From NCBI GenBank assembly GCA_950022295.1, contig OX465598.1, positions 340,269,324 through 340,333,323 on the forward strand: 64,000 nucleotides of DNA. The letters run 5' to 3'. How positions within the stretch are numbered: the first letter of the stretch is position 1; each line of letters opens with the position of its first letter. The notes under the pieces were generated by a model, which ran no database searches, was not told where the DNA came from, and saw only the letters and a list, made by a program, of their open reading frames with translations. The DNA comes from Bromus sterilis. Taxonomy: Eukaryota > Streptophyta > Magnoliopsida > Poales > Poaceae. Position numbers and translations under genes: made by a program. Shown one piece after another: positions 34,557 through 47,100 of this stretch.

Positions 34557-36251
34557 TGTAACACCCTCAGATGCCTGTAACAGTAATCATCATCACTGTT
34601 GACTATCACTGTTTGTTAATCCCTGTTATTCCCTGACCTTAATCAAACTTTGCTTCTGCTCCATCCAAACCATGCTGGTTGGTAATCAAAACACAAAGCC
34701 CAATGCATTTTGCTCATCATGAAACCAAACCCTAGTTGAAACTACCTCAAATGGAAATTAAAACAAAAGTGCTCAAATAAAGTTGTTCCAAAAATCATGG
34801 AACTATTTTTGTAAATTGCCTAAAATCATTACAATCATGTGGGACCAACTTTGATAATTTTTGGAGTTGCAGAAAATTCCAAACAAATCAAACAGTAGGT
34901 TAAAACCCCTACTTTGAGCATTTAATATTTAAAATAAATACCTAATGAATTTATTTTGCTGCATAACTTTTTGTGGCACCTCAGAAATATATAAAACTAA
35001 TTTACAAACACCAATTATATTTTTAAAAAATTCTAGGGTTAACAAATCAATTACAGAAAAGAATTTGAATAAACAGAAAACCAGAAAATGGGAAAAACCC
35101 TTAAACCTCGCCTGGGGCGAGGCCACCTCAGCCCAGCCCACCCCGGCCCGTCTTCCACCTCCCACCTGCCCCCATCACGTCCGCCACCTGCTCGACGCCG
35201 TGGCGCCGCCGTGGCCACGGGCGTCCCTGGAGCCCTCCCCTCCCTCACCTGCTCCCTCCCGCCATGGACCCGATAAGGCCAACCCCCGCAGCCCCCTGGA
35301 CAACTCCCCACCCCATTCCCCTCCTCCTCCTCTCGCCGACGTCGGGGAAAGCTTTCCCGAGCGCCACCGTCGCCATGGCAGTGAGCTCACGCGGCCAGTG
35401 AGCTCGCGACGCCACCCCGCCGTGTCCAGCGTGTCTCTCGTCGTCGTCCTCGTCTCCGAGCGGAAGGAATCGAGGCGGGAGCCTCCACCCCGAGCCCACG
35501 GTCATCTTCCCCAACTCCGGCCGCCGCGACGTCGCGGAGGAAATCCGGCGCCACCCCGACGCCACCGAGGCCGCTCTCTGCACCGTTACGTTCCTGGTGA
35601 GCTCCTGCGCCTCCCCCAACTCCCCGACGAGCCGTTTGTGCCCTGTAGCCCACCCCGCCATTAGGGCAGAAGCGCCTCGCCGCCGGCGAGCTCTCCACCG
35701 TGTCCTGGAGCACGCTTTTGGCGCACGGTACGCGTCACGCGGGTGCCCGCGCCCCCCTCGTTCGAATGCGCTAAGCCACACCCCTCGCAGCACCGTAGGT
35801 CGTCGTCGTCTTCACCCGGAGGTTTCCGCCGTCACCGTCGATGTCGCGCTCCGCTCCGGCCACCCCCGACACCCCCGCTACCTCAAATCGAACGCGCAGG
35901 TCGCCAGGAACCCGTAGCCACCAGCGGCGCTCCAAACCGTGCCCGGATTCGAGCTCGGGCTCGGCCTCGCCGGAGTCCAGCCGCCGGCGAGCTCCTACGG
36001 TGGCTGCCAGGTGGGCCCGCTGGATTAGCCCCTAATCCCCACTGACAGTGGACCCCCCCGGCTAATTACCCTGTTAGGTTAACTGAGTAGATTAACAGGA
36101 AATAATACCCCTCCCAGTCGCTGACAGGTGGGTCCCCTCTAAATAATTAACTAAATGATTTAGGTTAATCCAATTAATTAAGAACTAGTCACTGACATGT
36201 GGGTCCAGAGGCATTTTTCCAATTTAATTATATGTTTTATAAATAACAGAG

Positions 36252-36278
36252 GCTGACATGTGGGTCCCACATGTCAGC
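36252..36278. repeat. 27-nt perfect palindrome in G2 LTR
   Basis: Thirteen-base arms (GCTGACATGTGGG and its complement) around a single T. The centre GTGGGTCCCAC contains the class I TCP-type site GGNCCCAC on both strands. The same palindrome is at 45806-45832 in the 3' LTR, and an imperfect one at 17358-17384 in G1. Confidence 0.9.
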
Positions 36279-38409
36279 ACTGTTCTGGATAAGGTTGTGG
36301 ATAATGTTTTGGATAAGGCTAAATAAATAATAAAAGAAATCCAGAAAATCATTTAAATTGATTTAAACTTTGAAATTCATTAACTTTTAAACCGTAACTC
36401 GGATTCAAAAACTTTATACATGAAAGTTGATCAGAAAAATACAACGAATACGAATACGCTATCCGTATGTCTACCACCCCCCTCTAACACTACGAACATC
36501 GAACATTCCCCCTCCGGACCGTCTGTCCGATAAATTGTCCGGTACTGTTAGAGTGCCCGGATGAATTTATTCCGAACACGAAAGTTGTCCGGAATGGTTC
36601 AAATAGCACGGATACACCCCCCTTATGTTGTCCCGGTAACCACGACACCTCCGGCTTGATCCTTCCCCCTCCGGACACCCTGTCCGGTAATCACCCGGAG
36701 CCGGTAGTTCATCCTCAGACGAATTCCCGCTCCGAGCCTATTCCATTGCACTGCGTTAGAACAACGTTAACTTTTCATCTGTCATGTCTTGCATATGTTT
36801 GTATATTATTGTTGTGTATTTATTATTTCTTCCCCCTTTAATCTCCGGTAGACCCCGCTGCTGCCGTCGACTACACCGCTGCTGAGTACGACTACGTCGT
36901 CGACGACCCTGCCCCTACCGTCGAGCTTCCAGGCAAGCAGAGCCATTCTCTTCCCCAGATATCGCCTATCTTTCCATACATTTCTTGCACTAGGCATTGT
37001 TACTGCTGCTGCTACGATTACAATCCCATTCAATTGCATAGCCTGTTTTTTGTTGCCCCTTGATGTACCTTCCTTTAATCCTATGCTGCCTATTATTACT
37101 TATGCATTATTCAGCAGTGAACCCTGCGCATTGTTAGCTAGGATTAGATAGAGGGCCGTGATCACTCAGGGGAGTGAACGCGGATATTAATATTATAGCT
37201 GCACAGGTACGGTACAATGCAGACACCGCCTCAGGCCCCTATCTGGGTTATGCCTAGTCACCTCAAGTGTGAGCTATCAAGGAGTAATCTTTGTACTCCA
37301 CTCGAGGCTGACTTTGTCTTACCGCCATAGGGTTTTGAGTAACGGTTGTCCTAAAGGTAAGAAGTCGGGCGACCCAACGGTGCCCGCGAGAGGTATTGCG
37401 ACGGGATGACAGGGAGGGTACGACCAGTGTACCGGTGTGATTGGCCCCTGTTCGTTGGCTGCGAGAGTTACCAACCCACGAAAGTCGAGCTCCTCCAGGA
37501 GCACACGCGAGACAAGGTAAGGAGACGGTTCACCTTGTTGGTAACCGCAGTGACTTGGTGGGACGACGAGGCAGGCACCGATGTACTGGTGGTCCTGGCT
37601 GCTGTCGTTGTCCGCGGGTCAGTTAAGTCGCGGCAACGATAACGGTTGTCACGCAGGTTAATTAAAATGCTAAATGGTTCAGTGAATGTCTTGAGTTGGC
37701 TATATGCCATGTACGCACTACCTACCCGTGGGATTACGAGTATGGGCTCCTCTGCTTCTTAGTGTCGTCCGAGGACTCTTCAGACGTCAGCAGTACCGCG
37801 GGCTGATTGCCGGGAAGTGGTGTTGTCTTATTTGCCGCGGCGTGTGATTTGTATTTGCTTTGATTTAACTTCACCGGCCAGTCACGCACCGTGCAGGAGT
37901 ACGTCGGGGTTAGGGTCCAAAGCCCCACGTACATAGGATATAGTCCGGCGGATGACCTCTCTGTTGAGTTTGAAAGATGGGCTATGAAGTGTCGGATAGC
38001 CTCGGTGGAGCGTTCCCTAACAAGGTTCCCGCCACCCTGGAGATCCGTGCGTGTAGCGTAACACAAGTGCACCCCTGCAGGGAAGAATTGATCTATCGAT
38101 AGCCGTGTCCACGGTAACAGGACGCTTTATGCCGAAGCTGGATCTTACCACTAGAAACTATTATTAAACTGTATGGTTCCGGGTTCTTTTCCTCGCGGGG
38201 ATGTCGAGGAGGTGAACTCGGAGGCATTGTTAATTATTACAATTTATTATTATTCAATGTTGCAGCAACTTCTGCTTCATTGCTACCTTACTGTTTTATA
38301 TAAACTGTTGGCTGATTCTTACCTCATGCTGCAAGACACCGTCGGAAGATGCCAGTCTTCGTTAGGCCTAGCTTCTTACCCTTGCTCTGAATTTCTGTCT
38401 TCAGTCCAC

Positions 38410-38417
38410 TATATATA
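38410..38417 (+). promoter_or_regulatory. Candidate TATA box of G2
   Basis: TATATATA in the context CCACTATATATAGCC, conserved in the 3' LTR (about 47963-47970) and in G1. The position fits a U3/R boundary. Inference only. Confidence 0.5.
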
Positions 38418-38900
38418 GCCTCTTCATTCCGTTGATACAATGCATAATGCTTAGTAGCGGACGTAAGACTCGCGGGTATACTAGATACTCACCTGCTTTA
38501 TTTCCTTTACTGTTTTGCCTGATCGGCCGCTGCAGTCGACGTTGGAGCTCAGGAGCGGGAGTACCCCGGAGGTGCCTACTACGACGTCGAGTTCCCCGTT
38601 GACCAGGAGTAGTACTGTGGATCCCAGGCAGGAGGCCTCGCCTTTTCGTTCTGTATCTCTGATGTGATTTGTGCTAGCCTTCTTAAGGCAAAACTTGACT
38701 AACTATGTCTGTACTCAGATATTATGGCTTGTATGACTTATATATTCGGGTCCGCGTGACCCCCTCTATTGTAATATATTGGTTTATCCTATTGTGTTTA
38801 GTGTTGTGCTGTGATATTATCACCGTGGCACCCTAATCTCAGTCGTGTACCCTGTGTGTATGATTACTGTACACGGTCTGATTTTGGGGGCGTCACAAGT

Positions 38901-38912
38901 TGGTATCAGAGC
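38901..38912 (+). other. Primer-binding site of G2 (initiator tRNA-Met type)
   Basis: TGGTATCAGAGC three bases downstream of the 5' LTR. Confidence 0.93.
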
Positions 38913-39553
38913 CGACTGCCTGTAGGAAGCCACCCCACCACTACCTGGTCGAAGTTGAGTCTAGACTTTGAAAAACTATTTTTCTAACTTAATATTTGGC
39001 TTACGGGCCCACATCGATGTCACTACGTGTGATATCTATGGTATTAGGATCCTTTTCTCCTTACCTATGCTCTGGGAATCTACTCTCTTATCCTTGCTGG
39101 TAAGTTTTACAAAAGCTGACATTAGGATCACGTTCTCTTGATTCCACCCGGCGTTTTTCTGGTGCATCCCCCATTGATTGAGTCGTGTTGCAGGCGTCGT
39201 ACGCCAGATCCCAGACCGCGGATCCCATTCTCATTCTGGGCAGGCCACGCGTTCTCTGGCATCAACTCCTGTGACCAACAGTTTTCTTGCGGCGTGATTG
39301 ACATAGTGGAATCTATGTCGCGTCGTGTAATCCTTACCGCGGTCTGTGCGCCGCCTAGAGAGTCCTTTTTCCTTATTTTCTACGACGTTACGCTGCCCGA
39401 TTTTCGGTTGATTCTATGTGTGGATGTGTATGTCTTATATGACTACTCCTATATATCCGCGCCTCTTCCTTGTTGTCGCTTTACCTCTTACTCGTTTCCG
39501 GTATTTTCGTTAAGTTGTTCATCGCTGAAATACCCCTGTTAAATTCTAGCAGG
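38913..39553 (+). other. G2 untranslated leader
   Basis: About 640 bp between PBS and gag ATG. Open stretches here (for example 39138-39542) have no known domain and overlap no conserved motif. Confidence 0.7.
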
Positions 39554-42500
39554 ATGGCTGGTCGTGGTGGTCGTGGTCGTGGTCGTGCTGCCAACGACCC
39601 ACCTCCGCCGCCGGATTACATGGCCGCGATGATGCAGCAGTTCGAGATGAATCGTCAGTTCATGCAGAATATCATGGCTCAGTTCCCCCAGCCGAATCAG
39701 AATGGGCACCACCATCAGCATGCCACCGTGACTCTGCACGACTTCACCCGCCTCAACCCCACTATGTTCCGCAACACTGTTCATCCGCTGGATGCTGATG
39801 ACTGGCTTCGCGACATCACTCACGAGCTGGAGTCTGCTAATGTCCATCCAGCCGACTATGTGAACTTTGCGTCTTATCATCTGAAAGGTGCCGCTGCTCA
39901 GTGGTGGAGCACCCACAAGCGTTCCCTGCCAGTCGGAGAAGTCATCACTTGGGATGAATTTCAGTCTGCTTTTCGCGGTCGCTACCTTCCTCAGGGGATC
40001 ATGGACCGTAAGGCGGAAGAATTCCACAACCTCACTCAGGGTGACATGACTGTTGAATCCTATCAGCGCGAGTTCCTTAACCTCTCTCGCTATGCGGAAG
40101 AAGAGATCGCCACTGATGCTCGTAGGCAGCAGAAGTTCCGTCGTGGCCTCAACCCAGAACTCAGGCTCGCTCTTGCCGTTCATGATTTCGCCAACTTCGC
40201 CACCATGGTGAACAAGGCTATCACCATCGAGACTGCCCAGATGGAGCACAAGACCTCTCTGAAGCGTTATCGTGACGTTAGCTCATCTTCGGGCGCAACG
40301 CAGAAGCGTCGTATCTGGCTCCCTACCAGTTTGACCCACTCAGCTTCCCCTGCTCCAAGGCCGTCTTATGCTGCACCCCGTCTGCCTCCGCCACCGCAGA
40401 TGCCAAGAGCTCTGCCTGCACCACCCAATGCACCACCCCTTCGTCCTCAGGATGGATTGTGCTTCACGTGCCGCCAACCTGGGCATTATTCCCGAGAGTG
40501 TCCCCTGAAACAGAAGCAACTGGTAGTTCACCCCGCTGGCCGTGGAAATGGTCGTGGCAACAACCGGACCCCCAACTATAATACTGGGTCTGCTGCTCAT
40601 ACTCGTGGTCACGCGAACAACATCAGTGTTGATGAAGCTCAACAACAACCCGCTACCGTGATGGGTACCCTTCTCGTTAATTCCGTACCTGCTATTGTTT
40701 TATTCGATACAGGAGCATCGCATTCATTCTTGTCGGAAGCATTTGCATTGTCGCATAATTTTACGCTTGAGGATATGAACCCACCGATGGTTGTCCGCAC
40801 CCCGATAGGCCATGCCCACACCTCCAAGATAGTGCCCGGAACCATTGTTGAAATTGAAGGGATTGATTTCCGTGCTTCCCCCATCGTTCTGAAGTCTTCC
40901 ACCATAGACCTCATTCTGGGAATGGATTGGTTGAAGTTCCACGATGCCGCACTTTATTGTGGCGCCAAGTCTGTACAGCTTTTTCACCCCTCCGGTGGGA
41001 TTGTTAACCACACCGCCCGAGTGACCCGTAATGCTGAAACACAGATCTTTATGATGAATGCTTTGAATGTCTCACCTTTGAAAGACATCGAGAACGTTCC
41101 GGTCGTTCGCGATTTTCCCGACGTCTTCCCAGAAGAACTGCCGGGAATACCCCCGATCAGAGAAGTTGAATTCGTCATCGACTTGAAGCCAGGCACTGTT
41201 CCTATTGCCAAGCGTCCTTACAAGATGCCGCCACATGAACTCCTTGAACTTAAGGAGGAAATCGACAAGGCACTTCAGAAAGGATTCATTCGCCCCAGTT
41301 CCTCAGCTTGGGGAGCACCTTCTCTCTTTGTCAAGAAGAGCGATGGGACAAACCGGTTGGTCCAAGATTATCGACCCATTAACCAAGCCACCATCCAGAA
41401 CAAATACCCACTTCCCCGGATCAACGATCTGTATGATCAACTTGCCGGATCCAAGGTGTTTTCTAAACTCGACTTGAGGTTGGGTTATCACCAAATCCGA
41501 GTCCGTGATGAGGACATTCCGAAGACTGCCTTCATTACTCGCTATGGTTCATACGAGTACACCGTCATGTCCTTTGGCTTAACCAATGCTCCAGCCACCT
41601 TCTCCAGATTGATGAATTATATTTTCATGGAGTACCTCGACCAGTTCGTCGTGGTTTATCTGGATGATATCTTGATATATTCCAAGAATGAAGAAGAACA
41701 TGCTGAACATCTTCGTCTTATACTGGAGAAGCTTAGAGAACACAAGCTCTACACTAAGTTTTCTAAGTGTGAGTTCTGGCTTCCCGAAGTAACCTACCTT
41801 GGACATGTGATTTCCAAGGATGGCATTGCCGTCACCCCAGAACGTATCCAGGCTATTCTTGCCTGGACTCCTCCCAAGACCGTCAAGCAGGTCCGCAGTT
41901 TTCTCGGGCTCGCTAGCTATTGCCGCCGTTTCGTCGAGAATTTCTCCAAGATTGCCAGGCCTCTGACTAATCTACTTCACAAAGGCGTCAAGTTTGAGTG
42001 GACAGATAAATGTCAAGAAAGTTTTCAAGCCCTCAAGGACAAGCTAACTTCTCCCCCGGTGCTTGCTCCCCCTGATACTCAGAAGGACTTCGTGATATAT
42101 TGCGACGCGTCTCGTCAAGGATTAGGCTGTGTCCTATTACAAGAGCGCAAGGTGATCGCTTATGGCTCTCTTCAGTTGCGTGCTCACGAAGACAAATATC
42201 CAACACATGATCTCGAATTGGCAGCAGTAATTTATGCATTGAAGCTGTGGCGACATTACCTCGTTGGTAATCGTTGCGAGATCTACACCGACCACCAAAG
42301 CCTGAAATACTTGTTTACTCAGCCCGACCTGAATCTCCGCCAACAGAGATGGCTCGGGACAATAGCCGATTTTAACATGGATATTCATTACACCCCTGGC
42401 AAAGCTAATGTGATGGCTGATGCCCTGAGCCGTAAAGTTTACTGTAGTGAACTTGAGGTGCAGCTAGAACAACCACCTCTGTATGAAGATTTTCAGAAGT

Positions 42501-44069
42501 TGAACCTCGAGATTGTTCCTCAAGGTTGTGCAAATAACCTGGTCATTGAACCGAATCTCGTCAAATCCGTCAAGTGTATACAGTTCTATGATGATTTCGT
42601 ACACAAGATTAAGCGCGATATCGCCAATGGGAGACCCTCACCCTTCACCCTTGATAGTAATGGTGCGGCGTTCTACCAGAACCGTTTAGTGGTTACTCAC
42701 AGCAAGGGCAGGCATGAGAACCTGGATATGACCCCGAAGGTCATGAAAGCGGCTCACGATACCCCGTTGTCCATTCATCCTGGGAGCACCAAGATGTACC
42801 AAGACATTCGTCAGCAATTCTGGTGGCCCAACATGAAGCAAGACATTGCCCGATATGTTTCTGAATGTGGCATTTGCTGTCGCGTCAAGGGGGAACATCA
42901 AAAACCCTCTGGAAAACTACAACCACCTGAAATCCCTGTATGGAAGTGGGACAAAGTTCAGATGGACTTCGTCACCGGTTTTCCCCGATCCCAGAAAGGT
43001 AACGATGCTATCTTTGTCGTCATCGACCGGTTCTCCAAGGTTGCTCACTTTATACCAGTCAAGGAGAAGATCACGGCGGATCAGTTAGCGGAATTATATA
43101 TCGCCCAGATCGTGTCGCTCCACGGTATTCCGTTGGAGATTAGTTCAGATCGTGGCAGCCTTTTCACCTCAAGATATTGGCGGAGTTTCCAAGAAGCTCT
43201 GGGGACTACTCTGCATCTCAGCACCGCTTATCACCCCCAGTCACAGGGCCAAGTCGAACGCGTCAATCAAATACTTGAAGATATGCTTCGAGCTTGTGTC
43301 ATCTCCTTCGGCAAGAAATGGGAGGAATCTCTTCCATTTGCTGAATTCTCGTACAACAATAGCTATCACGCTAGTCTGAAGATGGCACCCTAATCTCAGT
43401 CGTGTACCCTGTGTGTATGATTACTGTACACGGTCTGATTTTGGGGGCGTCGAAGTTCTCTATGGACGTAAGTGTCGGACCCCTCTGAGTTGGTCAGAAA
43501 CTGGGGAACGTGCACTCATTGGCCCGGATATTATTCAGCAAGCTGAAGACCAAGTTCACGTCATCCGTGAACATTTGAAGGCCGCTCAGTCCCGCCAGAA
43601 GAGCAACTATGACCGCAAACACCGTGAAATGGAGTATCAACCTGGTGAATACGCTTACCTTCGTGTCACTCCCATGAGGGGCACTCATCGCTTCGGTATC
43701 AAGGGCAAGTTGGCTCCTCGCTACATTGGCCCGTTCCGTATCCTTTCCAGGAGTGGACCCGTGGCATACCGGTTGGAATTGCCGCCGAACCTCTCCCAAG
43801 TCCACGATGTCTTCCACGTGTCGCAACTCCGTCGCTGCTTCAAGGATCCTATCCGCGAAGTGGAGCATGATATGATCGAGCTGCAACAAGACTTAACTTA
43901 TCGAGAACATCCGAGCCGCATTCTCGATCAGTCTGAACGCCGAACCCGCAACAAGACCGTCAAGTTCCTCAAGGTTCAGTGGTCGAATCATTCGGAAGAT
44001 GAGGCCACTTGGGAACGCGAAGATCGCCTTCGCAATGAATACCCCGATCTTTTCCTCGCTACCACTTAA
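39554..44069 (+). pseudogene. gag-pol: G2 gag-pol polyprotein (Ty3/gypsy), broken in integrase
   Basis: The start at 39554 (MAGRGGRGRGRA) follows an in-frame extension without homology. Gag core at residues about 60-260 (LNPTMFRNTVHPLDADDWL, AAAQWWSTH). CCHC knuckle CFTCRQPGHYSRECP at about 303. Aspartic protease DTGASHSFLS near 385. Reverse transcriptase with YLDDILIYS near 702. RNase H (YCDASRQGLGCVL) near 848. Integrase HHCC zinc region from about 1074 (HPGSTKMYQ ... CGICC), then catalytic Asp near 1137 (MDFVTG), Asp near 1198 (SSDRG) and Glu near 1234 (GQVERVN). At 43391 a TAA stops the frame inside KMAP. The rest of the integrase and a chromodomain-like tail (VKFLKVQWSNHSEDEATWE) continue in the +1 frame to 44069. 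The break is a 69-nt LTR-derived patch at 43383-43451. Residues up to 1279 remain open. Confidence 0.95.
43383..43451 (+). repeat. LTR-end fragment embedded in the G2 integrase coding region
   Basis: These 69 bases are identical to 38826-38894, the end of the G2 5' LTR minus its final ACA. The left join uses TGGCACCC, which occurs in both the LTR and the integrase (codons for M-A-P). The right join is at TC before GAAGTTCTCTATGG. The net gain is about 58 nt, causing a stop and a +1 shift. The patch matches the 5' LTR at two positions where the 3' LTR differs (GTACCCTG against GTACACTG, ACACGGTC against ACACAGTC). Confidence 0.93.
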
Positions 44070-44092
44070 ATTCTCGGGACGAGAATTCTTGT

Positions 44093-44105
44093 AGTGGGGG
44101 AGATT
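44093..44105 (+). other. Polypurine tract of G2
   Basis: AGTGGGGGAGATT immediately before the 3' LTR, preceded by an AATTCTCGGGACGAGAATTC inverted repeat (about 44069-44090) that is also present at the same place in G1. Confidence 0.85.
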
Positions 44106-47100
44106 TGTAACACCCTCAGATGCCTGTAACAGTAATCATCATCACTGTTGACTATCACTGTTTGTTAATCCCTGTTATTCCCTGACCTTAATCAAACTTT
44201 GCTTCTGCTCCATCCAAACCATGCTGGTTGGTAATCAAAACACAAAGCCCAATGCATTTTGCTCATCATGAAACCAAACCCTAGTTGAAACTACCTCAAA
44301 TGGAAATTAAAACAAAAGTGCTCAAATAAAGTTGTTCCAAAAATCATGGAACTATTTTTGTAAATTGCCTAAAATCATTACAATCATGTGGGACCAACTT
44401 TGATAATTTTTGGAGTTGCAGAAAATTCCAAACAAATCAAACAGTAGGTTAAAACCCCTACTTTGAGCATTTAATATTTAAAATAAATACCTAATGAATT
44501 TATTTTGCTGCATAACTTTTTGTGGCACCTCAGAAATATATAAAACTAATTTACAAACACCAATTATATTTTTCAAAAATGCTAGGGTTAACAAATCAAT
44601 TACAGAAAAGAATTTGAATAAACAGAAAACCAGAAAATGGGAAAAACCCTTAAACCTCGCCTGGGGCGAGGCCACCTCAGCCCAGCCCACCTCGGCCCGT
44701 CTTCCACCTCCCACCTGCCCCCATCACGTCCGCCACCTGCTCGACGCCGTGGCGCCGCCGTGGCCACGGGCGTCCCTGGAGCCCTCCCCTCCCTCACCTG
44801 CTCCCTCCCGCCATGGACCCGATAAGGCCAACCCCCGCAGCCCCCTGGACAACTCCCCCACCCCATTCCCCTCCTCCTCCTCTCGCCGACGTCGGAGAAA
44901 GCTTTCCCGAGCGCCACCGTCGCCATGGCAGTGAGCTCACGCGGCCAGTGAGCTCGCGACGCCACCCCCGCCGTGTCCAGCGTGTCTCTCGTCATCGTCC
45001 TCGTCTCCGAGCGGAAGGAATCGAGGCGGGAGCCTCCACCCCGAGCCCATGGTCATCTTCCCCAACTCCGGCCGCCGCGACGTCGCGGAGGAAATCCGGC
45101 GCCACCCCGACGCCACCGAGGCCGCTCTCTGCACCGTTACGTTCCTGGTGAGCTCCTGCGCCCCCCCCCAACTCCCCGACGAGCCGTTTGTGCCCTGTAG
45201 CCCACCCCGCCATTAGGGCAGAAGCGCCTCGCCGCCGGCGAGCTCTCCACCGTGTCCTGGAGCACGCTTTTGGCGCACGGTACGCGTCACGCGGGTGCCC
45301 GCGCCCCCCTCGTTCGAATGCGCTAAGCCACACCCCTCGCAGCACCGTAGGTCGTCGTCGTCGTCTTCACCCGGAGGTTTCCGCCGTCACCGTCGATGTC
45401 GCGCTCCGCTCCGGCCACCCCCGACACCCCCGCTACCTCAAATCGAACGCGCAGGTCGCCAGGAACCCGTAGCCACCAGCGGCGCTCCAAACCGTGCCCG
45501 GATTCGAGCTCGGGCTCGGCCTCGCCGGAGTCCAGCCGCCGACGAGCTCCTACGGTGGCTGCCAGGTGGGCCCGCTGGATTAGCCCCTAATCCCCACTGA
45601 CAGTGGACCCCCCGGCTAATTACCCTGTTAGGTTAACTGAGTAGATTAACAGGAATTAATACCCCTCCCAGTCGCTGACAGGTAGGTCCCCTCTAAATAA
45701 TTAACTAAATGATTTAGGTTAATCCAATTAATTAAGAACTAGTCACTGACATGTGGGTCCAGAGGCATTTTTCCAATTTAATTATATGTTTTATAAATAA
45801 CAGAGGCTGACATGTGGGTCCCACATGTCAGCACTGTTCTGGATAAGGTTGTGGATAATGTTTTGGATAATGCTAAATAAATAATAAAAGAAATCCAGAA
45901 AATCATTTAAATTGATTTAAACTTTGAAATTCAATAACTTTTTAACCGTAACTCGGATTCAAAAACTTTATACATGAAAGTTGATCAGAAAAATACAACG
46001 AATACGAATACGCTATCCGTATGTCTACCACCCCCCTCTAACACTACGAACATCGAACATTCACCCTCCGGACCGTCTATCCGATAAATTGTCCGGTACT
46101 GTTAGAGTGCCCGGATGAATTTATTCCGAACACGAAAGTTGTCCGGAATGGTTCAAATAGCACGGATACACCCCCCTTATGTTGTCCCGGTAACCACGAC
46201 ACCTCCGGCTTGATCCTTCCCCCTCCGGACACCCTGTCCGGTAATCACCCGGAGCCGGTAGTTCATCCTCAGACGAATTCCCGCTCCGAGCCTATTCCAT
46301 TGCACTGCGTTAGAACAACGTTAACTTTTCATCTGTCATGTCTTGCATATGTTTGTATATTATTGTTGTGTATTTATTATTTCTTCCCCCTTTAATCTCC
46401 GGTAGACCCCGCTGCTGCCGTCGACTACACCGCTGCTGAGTACGACTACGTCGTCGACGACCCTGCCCCTACCGTCGAGCTTCCAGGCAAGCAGAGCCAT
46501 TCTCTTCCCCAGATATCTCCTATCTTTCCGTAAATTTCTTGCACTAGGCATTGTTACTGCTGCTGCTACGATTACAATCCCATTCAATTGCATAGCCTGT
46601 TTTTTGTTGCCCCTTGATGTACCTTCCTTTAATCCTATGCTTCCTATTATTACTTATGCATTATTCAGCAGTGAACCCTGCGCATTGTTAGCTAGGATTA
46701 GATAGAGGGCCGTGATCACTCAGGGGAGTGAACGCGGATATTAATATTATAGCTGCACAGGTACGGTACAATGCAGACACCGCCTCAGGCCCCTATCTGG
46801 GTTATGCCTAGTCACCTCAAGTGTGAGCTATCAAGGAGTAATCTTTGTACTCCACTCGAGGCTGACTTTGTCTTACCGCCATAGGGTTTTGAGTAACGGT
46901 TGTCCTCAAGGTAAGAAGTCGGGCGACCCAACGGTGCCCGCGAGAGGTATTGCGACGGGACGACAGGGAGGGTACGACCAGTGTACCGGTGTGCTTGGCC
47001 CCTGTTCGTTGGCTGCGAGAGTTACCAACCCATGAAAGTCGAGCTCCTCCAGGAGCACACGCGAGACAAGGTAAGGAGACGGTTCACCTTGTTGGTAACC

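Larger units (their letters stand above)
34557..38897 (+). repeat. G2 5' LTR (4341 bp)
   Basis: The distal U3 (34557 to about 36100) includes a GC-rich island at 35090-36020. It is followed by GTGGGTCCC motifs, a CCGG-rich stretch near 36500-36700, and a region shared with the G1 LTR to the end. A TATA-like TATATATA lies at 38410-38417, about 480 bp before the LTR end. Confidence 0.95.

Noticed and set aside
34945..35793. Frames of 180-240 aa in the G2 5' LTR (repeated at 44494-45345)
   Set aside because: They fall within the LTR GC island and are broken differently in the second LTR by 1-base indels, so not under coding constraint.
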